Assembly (NCBI GenBank): GCA_040755725.1
Contig: JBFMAI010000009.1
Coordinates: 62,001-126,000 of the forward strand
Source of the DNA: JBFMAI01 sp040755725
Lineage (GTDB): Bacteria > Planctomycetota > Phycisphaerae > UBA1845 > Fen-1342
Length of the DNA: 64,000 nt
Reading direction: 5' to 3'
The notes under the pieces are model-generated. The model was not told the DNA's origin. It did no database searches and was given only the letters and a program-made list of their open reading frames with translations. The position numbers and the translations under genes were made by a program. Shown here in pieces: positions 58,553 to 64,000 of this stretch. The number at the start of each line of letters is the position of its first letter. The first letter of the stretch is position 1.

Positions 58553-59848
58553 ATGGCGCTTGGCGACTTTCTGAACGAGTTGGAGCAGCGCGGCCTGGTT
58601 CACCAGATGTCGGCGCCGGAAGTGGCGGACGCCCTGCGCACGCGGCCGGTCGTCGGCTACGCGGGGTTTGATCCCACGGCGGACTCGCTGCACATCGGCA
58701 GCCTGCTGCCCTTGATGACGCTGGTGCGCTTTCAGCGGGCCGGGCACCGCGCTATCGGCCTGCTGGGCGGGGGCACGGGGTTGATCGGCGATCCCAGTGG
58801 CCGGGAGAGCGAACGCACCCTGCTGTCCCGCGAGCAGGTCGAGCAGAACGTGGCCGGGATCCGCCGGCAAATCGAGCGCTTCCTCGATCTGGACGGCCCG
58901 GGCGCAGCGCGGGTGGTCAATAACGCCGAGTGGCTGTGCGAGCTGAACCTGATCGACTTCCTGCGCGACATCGGCAAGCACTTCTCGGTCAACCAGATGA
59001 TCGTGCGGGACTCCGTGCGGGCCCGGCTGGAAACCCGGGAGCAGGGGCTCTCGTACACCGAGTTTTCGTACATGCTGCTCCAAGCGTATGACTTCCTGGC
59101 CCTGCACGACCGCTTCGGCTGCACGCTGCAACTTGGCGGCAGCGACCAGTGGGGCAATATCCTGTCCGGCGCGGACCTGATCCGGCGCCTCCGCGGCGCC
59201 GCGGCGTATGGTCTGACCATGCCGCTGCTGACGCGCGCCGATGGGAAAAAGTTCGGCAAGAGCGAGCAAGGGAACATCTGGCTCGATCCGCGGCGGACCA
59301 GTCCGTATCACTTCTACCAGTACTGGCTCAATACCGCCGATGCGGACGTGGTCCCATACCTGAAGATGCTCACGTTGCTGCCGCTGGAGACGATTCGAGA
59401 GGCGGCGGAAGCCGCGGCGCGGGCGCCGGAGCAACGCTCCGGGCAGCGGCTGTTGGCCGAGGAGCTGACCCGCCTCGTCCACGGCCCCGAGGCCCTGGAG
59501 CGTGCCCAGCGGACCACGGCCGTGCTGTTCAGCAAAGAGGCCGACTACCGGCAGTTGTCCGCGGAGGAGCTGGCCGAGGCGTTTCAGGGAGCGCCAACTA
59601 GTCAACTGGATCGCGCGGCCCTGGGGACGCCCGCCGCGGGTCTGATTGCGGTGTTGGCGGATGCCGGTTTGTATCCCTCACGCGGGCAGGCGCGAAAAGA
59701 CCTGCCGAACGGCTCCGTGTCGGTCAACCACGTGACCGTCCGCGATGTGAACCACGTGCTTACGGCGGGCGACGTGTTGGCGGGCGGCTTCATCATCCTG
59801 CAAAAGGGCCGCAAGCACTACCACGTGCTGCGCGTGACCGGGGAGTGA
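58553..59848 (+). CDS. tyrS: tyrosyl-tRNA synthetase
   Basis: 431 residues, class I TyrRS of the bacterial type. GFDPTADSLHIGSLLPL (about 38-54) contains the HIGH-like motif, SLNF-type contacts occur near GGSDQWGNI (about 196), and KFGKS (about 236-240) is the KMSKS motif. The C-terminal S4 RNA-binding domain covers about 365-430 (SRGQARKDLPNGSVSVN). It charges tRNA-Tyr with tyrosine. The 191-nt spacer upstream has no T-box or other recognised leader. The ATG at 58553 has a weak ribosome site. Confidence 0.95.
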   Translation: MALGDFLNELEQRGLVHQMSAPEVADALRTRPVVGYAGFDPTADSLHIGSLLPLMTLVRFQRAGHRAIGLLGGGTGLIGDPSGRESERTLLSREQVEQNVAGIRRQIERFLDLDGPGAARVVNNAEWLCELNLIDFLRDIGKHFSVNQMIVRDSVRARLETREQGLSYTEFSYMLLQAYDFLALHDRFGCTLQLGGSDQWGNILSGADLIRRLRGAAAYGLTMPLLTRADGKKFGKSEQGNIWLDPRRTSPYHFYQYWLNTADADVVPYLKMLTLLPLETIREAAEAAARAPEQRSGQRLLAEELTRLVHGPEALERAQRTTAVLFSKEADYRQLSAEELAEAFQGAPTSQLDRAALGTPAAGLIAVLADAGLYPSRGQARKDLPNGSVSVNHVTVRDVNHVLTAGDVLAGGFIILQKGRKHYHVLRVTGE

Positions 59849-59855
59849 ACCGCGA

Positions 59856-60845
59856 CTACACGGACCCCGCGCCGTCGGGCGCGGAGGCCGGACTATCCGC
59901 CGGGCGCGACGGACGCACGATGTACAAGGGGCGTTGCTTGACCTCCTCGTACATCCGCCCGACATATTCCCCCAGAATCCAGAGCACCATGAGGTTGGCC
60001 CCGCCGAGGATCAGGACGGCGGCCAGGATCGAGCTCCACCCGGGCTGAGCGCGGTCGGTGAAGAAGTAGGCCCACAAGACGAACAGCAGGTAGCCGGCGG
60101 CGGCCAGTGACACCGCCGCCCCCAGCAGGCCCGCTAGGCGCAGCGGCCAGGAGGAGAACGAGAAGATGGCATCGCCGGCCAGGCGCAGCATGGCACGATA
60201 GGAGTACTTGGAGCAGCCGGCGTGCCGCGGTTCCGCGTCGTAGAGCACTTCGGCGGTCGTGAAGCCGATCCAATGCACGAGGGCCCGGTTCAACCGCCGG
60301 CGTTCCCCGCAGGCCAGGAACGCCGCCACCGCTTCCCGGCTCATGAGACGGAAATCCGCCGCCCCGGGCGACACTCGCAGGCGGGTCAGGGCCGAGAGCA
60401 ACCGGTAGAACACGCGCGAACCAACGCGCTTGAGGGCGCTGGTGTCCACCGGGTCTCGGCGGACGGCCTGCACCACGTCGCTACCTTCACGCCATCGCTC
60501 CACCAGGCGAGGTATCAGCTCCGGTGGGTGCTGCAAGTCACCGTCCATCGTCACCACCGCGTCACCGCGCGCGTGAACCAACCCCGCCACGATGGCGGCT
60601 TGGTGGCCGAAGTTGCGCGACAGCCGCACGAGCCGGATGCCCGGCGAGGTCGCCGCCCGACGTTCGATGCGAACCGGGGTGTCGTCGCGGCTCCCGTCAT
60701 CCACGAAGACGATTTCCGCGGGCTCGGCCAGGCGCGCGAGCACGACCTGAAGTCGTTCCAGAAGGGCGTCGATGTTCTCGCTTTCGTTGTACACGGGGAT
60801 GACGACGGACAGCCGGGGCGGCGGTCGGGAGGAGGGCGCGGGCAT
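59856..60845 (-). CDS. family 2 glycosyltransferase with C-terminal membrane helices
   Basis: 329 residues. The GT-A domain (about 10-230) shows LSVVIPVYNESENI, VFVDDGSRDDT, SRNFGHQAAIVAGL and TMDGDLQHPPE, the DXD-type metal site in MDGDLQ. Two helices near 240-265 and 275-300 (AGLLGAAVSLAAAGYLLFV, AVLILGGANLMVLWILG) and a final EYVGRMYEEVKQRPLY place it with the GtrB/ArnC-like bactoprenol glycosyltransferases. It would transfer a sugar from UDP- or dolichyl-linked donor to a lipid carrier for surface glycan synthesis. Its ATG at 60845 has a poor ribosome site. It is convergent with tyrS, 8 nt between stops. Confidence 0.88.
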   Translation of the reverse strand: MPAPSSRPPPRLSVVIPVYNESENIDALLERLQVVLARLAEPAEIVFVDDGSRDDTPVRIERRAATSPGIRLVRLSRNFGHQAAIVAGLVHARGDAVVTMDGDLQHPPELIPRLVERWREGSDVVQAVRRDPVDTSALKRVGSRVFYRLLSALTRLRVSPGAADFRLMSREAVAAFLACGERRRLNRALVHWIGFTTAEVLYDAEPRHAGCSKYSYRAMLRLAGDAIFSFSSWPLRLAGLLGAAVSLAAAGYLLFVLWAYFFTDRAQPGWSSILAAVLILGGANLMVLWILGEYVGRMYEEVKQRPLYIVRPSRPADSPASAPDGAGSV

Positions 60846-60911
60846 CCCGAAACCTGTACCCCGTGGGGGGGCGGCCGACAAGCCCCCCCGATTTTTTTGT
60901 GGCGGGGGTGA

Positions 60912-60940
60912 TTGACACGCTGGGGGGTGCTGCTCAGAAT
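60912..60940 (+). promoter_or_regulatory. promoter of the 32-residue membrane protein gene
   Basis: TTGACA (60912-60917), 17-nt spacer, CAGAAT (60935-60940). The -35 box is perfect. It lies about 85 nt before the ATG at 61025, with an 8-bp hairpin (60969-60987) in the leader. Confidence 0.6.
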
Positions 60941-61024
60941 ACCGCCCTTGTGTTCGTTGCGGCAGCATCCCCGCCGGCGCGGCGGGGGCCAAAGCGAGTG
61001 GTCCTGCATTAACGGAGCACGGAC

Positions 61025-61123
61025 ATGTGGAGTTGGTTCACTGCGAATTGGTGGACGGTGTTGCTTTTCGTCGGGGTCGCGTGGTTGGTGATCACGCTCC
61101 TGGGTGGCCAGACCACCACGTAG
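61025..61123 (+). CDS. small single-pass membrane protein (32 residues)
   Basis: 32 residues, too short for usual gene callers. GGAG lies 7 nt before the ATG (61014-61017). The protein begins MWSWFTANWW, with four Trp in the first 10 residues, continues TVLLFVGVAWLVITLL as one membrane helix, and ends GGQTTT. It has its own promoter and a strong terminator at 61166-61219, forming a stand-alone transcription unit. The Trp-rich start would sit in the membrane interface. I know no family for it. Alternative readings: a chance frame (made less likely by the ribosome site, hydrophobicity and flanking signals). Confidence 0.6.
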   Translation: MWSWFTANWWTVLLFVGVAWLVITLLGGQTTT

Positions 61124-61165
61124 AGCGGAGTACCGACGCAGGCCGTCCACGCGGTGGCCTGATGT

Positions 61166-61219
61166 GAAAGCGCGCCGCACGGCAGTCCCGCATCGGATGG
61201 CAAGCGGCGCGTTTTCTGT
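61166..61219 (+). terminator. Rho-independent terminator
   Basis: GAAAGCGCGCCGC (61166-61178) and GCGGCGCGTTTTC (61204-61216) form a 13-bp stem with one mismatch, followed by TGTT; the descending arm itself carries TTTT. It ends the small membrane protein transcript before metG. The A-rich start of the left arm makes it partly bidirectional. Confidence 0.65.
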
Positions 61220-61321
61220 TGCGCCGCGCCGGGCGCCGGGGGGGGCCGAGCGGCGTCATTGCGGGACAAGGGGGCCGCCCGTACCATCCGAACCTTCGAA
61301 CTTGGTCGGGAGACACCGCGT

Positions 61322-63007
61322 ATGCCGCGACGATACCTCGTCACCGCCGCCCTGCCTTACTCCAACAACCGGCTGCACGTCGGTCACATCGCCGGGGCTT
61401 ATCTGCCGGCGGACACCTACGTCCGCTACTTGCGGGCCTGCGGCCAGGACGTGCGCTTCATTTGCGGCAGCGACGACAACGGCGTGGCGATCGAGATCAC
61501 CGCGCTCCAGGAGCACAGGACGCCGCAGGAAATCTGCGGCCACTTCCGCCAGCGGCAGGCCGACGATTTTGCCGGATTGGGAATCGAGTTTGACGTCTAC
61601 GGCGGGACGCACCACCCCGACTTCGTCGCGTGGCACGAGAAGCTGAGCCAGAGCCTGTTTCTGCGAATCCACGAGAAGGGTTACTTTACCAAGCGGCGGA
61701 CAAAGCAGCTCTACGATCCGCAGGCGCAGCGGTTCCTGCCGGACCGGTTCGTGCGCGGCGGGTGCCACTTCTGCGGCTTCGAGCGGGCCACGGGCGACCA
61801 GTGCGAAGCGTGCGGCCAGATGATCGAGCCGCTGCTGCTCAAGAACCCGATCAGCGTCATCACCGGCCGGCCGGCGGAAGTCCGCGAGACGACGCACTGG
61901 TACCTGCGGCTGAGCGACTTCGAGACGCCGCTGCGGGAATGGCTGGAGACCAAGCAGGGCCAGTGGCGGCCCAACGTGCTGAACTTCGCGCTGGGGCAGA
62001 TCAAGCAGGGTCTGCCCGAACGGTCGATGACCCGCGACATCACCTGGGGCGTCCCGGTGCCGCTGGACGACCCGGACGCCGCCGGCAAGGTCCTGTACGT
62101 TTGGTTCGATGCCCCGATTGGGTACATGTCGTTCACGGCGGCCTGGTGCGCCCGGCACGAGGGCGACGGGGAGGCCTGGCAGAAGTGGTGGGGCGACCCG
62201 GACACGGCGATCGTCCACTTCATCGGGGAGGACAACACGGTCTTTCACGCCCTGACCTGGCCGGCGATGCTCATGGCCGACGGCCGGGCCCAGCTTCCGG
62301 CGGCCGTCGTGGCCAACAACTTCATGAACCTGCGGATCGGCGGGGAGCTGAAGAAGATCAGCAAGAGCGACACCCAGCCGGACGCGCCGGTGTGGATTGA
62401 GGAGTATCTGAAAAAGGGCCTCGACCCGGACGCGCTGCGCTATTACCTGACGGCCCAGGCTCCGGAAGCGGCCCGCACCGCATTCGATCCCGACGAGTTC
62501 ATCACCCGCAACAACTCGGAACTGGTGGCCGCCTTCGGCAACTTCGTCAACCGAGCGCTGAGCTTCGCGGCCCGCTATTTTGACAACCGGGTGCCGGACG
62601 CGGCGGCCCAGACGGACGCTGACCGGACGCACGTGGCGCGAGCCGGCGAGGCGCTGGAGAAGGTCGGGGCGTGTCTCGGGCAGTGCCGCTTTCGGGCGGG
62701 GCTGGAAGAGATGATGGGCTACGCGCGGGTGTGCAACGAGTATTTCAGCGTCCGCGCCCCCTGGGCGTCGCGCAAGGACAACATGGCGGACTGCGCCGCG
62801 ACCATCGCCACCTGCATCCACACCATCCACTTCCTGGCGATTATGGCGTGGCCGTTCATGCCGGGGGCGGCCCGCCGGCTGCTGGCGATGTTGAACGTGC
62901 CGGCCGAGCCGGTCCGTTGGGGGCCGCCGCCGCCGCCGGTCGCGGGGACGCCGCTCGGCACGCCGGCCATCTTGTTTGCCAAGCTTGAACCGGGGGCGTT
63001 GGGGTAG
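61322..63007 (+). CDS. metG: methionyl-tRNA synthetase
   Basis: 561 residues. RYLVTAALPYSNNRLHVGH holds the HIGH motif as HVGH (about 18-21). A zinc knot with two CxxC pairs (CHFCGFERATGDQCEACG, about 148-165) follows, and KKISKSDTQ (about 342-350) is the KMSKS loop, with Ile in place of Met. The anticodon-binding helical domain covers about 400-540. It charges tRNA-Met and tRNA-fMet. The C-terminal dimerisation domain of some MetRS is absent. GGGAG lies 9 nt before the ATG at 61322. The downstream lipoprotein gene follows after 4 nt. Confidence 0.95.
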   Translation: MPRRYLVTAALPYSNNRLHVGHIAGAYLPADTYVRYLRACGQDVRFICGSDDNGVAIEITALQEHRTPQEICGHFRQRQADDFAGLGIEFDVYGGTHHPDFVAWHEKLSQSLFLRIHEKGYFTKRRTKQLYDPQAQRFLPDRFVRGGCHFCGFERATGDQCEACGQMIEPLLLKNPISVITGRPAEVRETTHWYLRLSDFETPLREWLETKQGQWRPNVLNFALGQIKQGLPERSMTRDITWGVPVPLDDPDAAGKVLYVWFDAPIGYMSFTAAWCARHEGDGEAWQKWWGDPDTAIVHFIGEDNTVFHALTWPAMLMADGRAQLPAAVVANNFMNLRIGGELKKISKSDTQPDAPVWIEEYLKKGLDPDALRYYLTAQAPEAARTAFDPDEFITRNNSELVAAFGNFVNRALSFAARYFDNRVPDAAAQTDADRTHVARAGEALEKVGACLGQCRFRAGLEEMMGYARVCNEYFSVRAPWASRKDNMADCAATIATCIHTIHFLAIMAWPFMPGAARRLLAMLNVPAEPVRWGPPPPPVAGTPLGTPAILFAKLEPGALG

Positions 63008-63011
63008 CGGG

Positions 63012-63656
63012 ATGAAGACTCGGGTGCGCGGGCGCGTCGGCATCGGGGCGGCGGTGAGTGTGTGCGCGGCGGCGTTTCTGGTGACGGCCTGTCGGCGCGA
63101 GGCTGCGGAGCGCCCGGGGGCCGCCGGTTGGACGCCGCCGGTGTCGCCGGACGCTCCGCTTTCGCAACAGACGGCGCCGGAGGCCGCCCGCCACCTGCTT
63201 CAGTTCCTGCAAGCGCACCTTCAGGCCGTCGCCCACGGCCGGAACGACTTGGCGGCGCGGTTCCGCGATCGCGCGGCGCGGGAATTGGTGGCACGCGACG
63301 ACCTTCTCAGCCGCTACCGCGCCGTCGCCGGGCGTTTCGCGGTGCCGGATGAGGAAGCCCTGCGGCGGATTGTCGAGAGCTGGGCGGCGGTCATCGCGTA
63401 CTACGCGGACGGATTGGCGTTGGACGACCTGCGGCCGGGACCGATCAGCGGTGATCTGGCCCGCACCGTGGTCGATGTACCCGCCGGTGGTCCGGGCGAC
63501 GACGTATTGATCCGCTTGGCGTGTCTGCGCGGGGAGGACGATCGCTGGCGCGTCGCCGGGATCGAGTTCGTCCCGCCGGCATCGCCGCCCGCAACGGCCC
63601 CCGCCGCCGCCACCAGTTCGGCGACGGCCCCTACTGGCCCCGAGCCAGGTAGATAA
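63012..63656 (+). CDS. hypothetical lipoprotein
   Basis: 214 residues. Signal peptide with lipobox AAFLVTAC (Cys near residue 27), then an Arg/Pro linker. The mature part is helical (EAARHLLQFLQAHLQAVAHG, quoted in part) and ends in beta strands DVLIRLACLRGEDDRW and VAGIEFVPP followed by an Ala/Pro/Thr tail. The arrangement resembles NTF2-like lipoproteins that use a cone-shaped fold, but no binding residues are evident. It starts 4 nt behind metG and is likely co-transcribed. It converges with the right-edge gene, whose last 26 nt overlap it. Confidence 0.65.
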   Translation: MKTRVRGRVGIGAAVSVCAAAFLVTACRREAAERPGAAGWTPPVSPDAPLSQQTAPEAARHLLQFLQAHLQAVAHGRNDLAARFRDRAARELVARDDLLSRYRAVAGRFAVPDEEALRRIVESWAAVIAYYADGLALDDLRPGPISGDLARTVVDVPAGGPGDDVLIRLACLRGEDDRWRVAGIEFVPPASPPATAPAAATSSATAPTGPEPGR

Positions 63657-64000
63657 CTTCCGTGCCGCCGGTGAGGACCGCGCGGAAGGTGAGCTCATCG
63701 CGGTCGTTTAGGAGGCCGGAGCGTCCCGGGCGGTCCCGTTCGGGGCCGGTGATGGTGGCCAGGCCGGTGATGCCGGTCGGGCGGCCGAGCTGGACATCGG
63801 CGACCAGCAGCAGCTTCTTCCCGGTCCACAGCAGCAATCCTGGTTGCGACTGGTTCGTGTAGGGGACGACCGCCCGCCCATAGTTGTTGATCGCCCCGCC
63901 GCTGTCGCTCCAGGTCGGCATTGCGCCCGTCAGTTCGGCGGGCAGCGTGCCGTTGAGCCTTGTCCGGGCCGTTCGATTCACGAGGTACGGATTCCCGCCG
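63631..64000 (-). CDS. C-terminal part of a secreted repeat protein (NxxGxxAF type), runs off the right edge
   Basis: About 122 residues are visible, open at the right edge. The end reads GLLNDRDELTFRAVLTGGTEVIYLAR, whose NDRDELTFRA segment matches the NxxGxxAF-type tandem-repeat pattern of large planctomycete secreted proteins. Upstream are beta-strand stretches such as GLLLWTGKKLLLVADVQLG and a loop rich in Gly/Asn/Tyr (GGAINNYGRAVVPY). The protein is probably exported, with a signal peptide beyond the window. Function unknown. Its stop TAG (63633-63631) lies inside the lipoprotein gene on the other strand. Confidence 0.6.
   Translation of the reverse strand, partial: GGNPYLVNRTARTRLNGTLPAELTGAMPTWSDSGGAINNYGRAVVPYTNQSQPGLLLWTGKKLLLVADVQLGRPTGITGLATITGPERDRPGRSGLLNDRDELTFRAVLTGGTEVIYLARGQ

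Overview
The window looks like a scaffold from a planctomycete, probably close to the class Phycisphaerae. It is very GC-rich throughout, with near-saturated G/C at third codon positions. It carries several hallmarks of that group: a membrane protein with a YNLRG-type zinc ribbon (5887-6771), a prepilin-like protein with the FDGH box (38378-39490), a secreted protein ending in a two-repeat dockerin-like calcium domain (39673-41841), a C-terminus of the NxxGxxAF tandem-repeat type at the right edge, and a GreA factor with a very long N-terminal extension (28068-30299). Ten Ns at 57549-57558 show that this is a scaffold with a gap. No rRNA, convincing tRNA, CRISPR array, insertion sequence or prophage was found.

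Layout. 1-9 kb: metabolic and membrane genes (secreted alpha/beta-hydrolase fragment, MgtC-like protein, transketolase, an epimerase-like SDR, cobalamin adenosyltransferase, a DUF1015 protein). 9-13 kb: a 1231-residue FG-GAP lipoprotein. 13-20 kb: two small minus-strand membrane proteins and an unusual structured RNA element, then a tightly overlapping plus-strand run pdxJ, CodA-like amidohydrolase, lpxA, glycerate kinase and a beta-propeller protein. 20-25 kb: a minus-strand arsenic operon headed by arsR, with a permease, a DGC zinc-binding protein, two thioredoxin-fold proteins, an ArsF-like protein and a CcdA/ArsG-like membrane protein; its arsR promoter predicts a leaderless transcript. 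25-28 kb: two cation antiporters. 28-32 kb: long GreA, two thioredoxin-fold proteins and an acetyltransferase. 32-38 kb: dnaA, an FHA-GAF-PP2C phosphatase, a DUF192 protein and truB. 38-43 kb: prepilin-like and dockerin proteins and glutaryl-CoA dehydrogenase. 43-48 kb: a zinc-ribbon membrane protein, a rhomboid protease and the stator genes motA and motB. 48-52 kb: a HlyD/ABC-2 export operon. 52-57.5 kb: the chemotaxis operon cheA, cheW, cheD, HDOD, cheY. 57.9-64 kb: a basic winged-helix candidate chromatin protein, tyrS, a family 2 glycosyltransferase, a free-standing 32-residue membrane protein gene, metG, a lipoprotein and a truncated secreted protein.

The stator genes and the chemotaxis operon together argue for a motile cell; lpxA argues for a lipid A-type outer membrane. 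The most unusual features are: (i) a roughly 75-bp palindromic repeat family, seen eight times, one copy of which sits in frame inside the glycerate kinase gene; (ii) a minus-strand element at 13.04-13.17 kb carrying a perfect complement of the 16S rRNA 3' tail, a six-codon reading frame, two competing hairpins and a terminator; (iii) an arsenic operon with the protein set associated with aromatic arsenicals; (iv) a CodA-like enzyme with all metal ligands but altered substrate-pocket residues; (v) a free-standing micro-gene with its own promoter and terminator. Functional names rest on motif recognition by eye; no searches were run.
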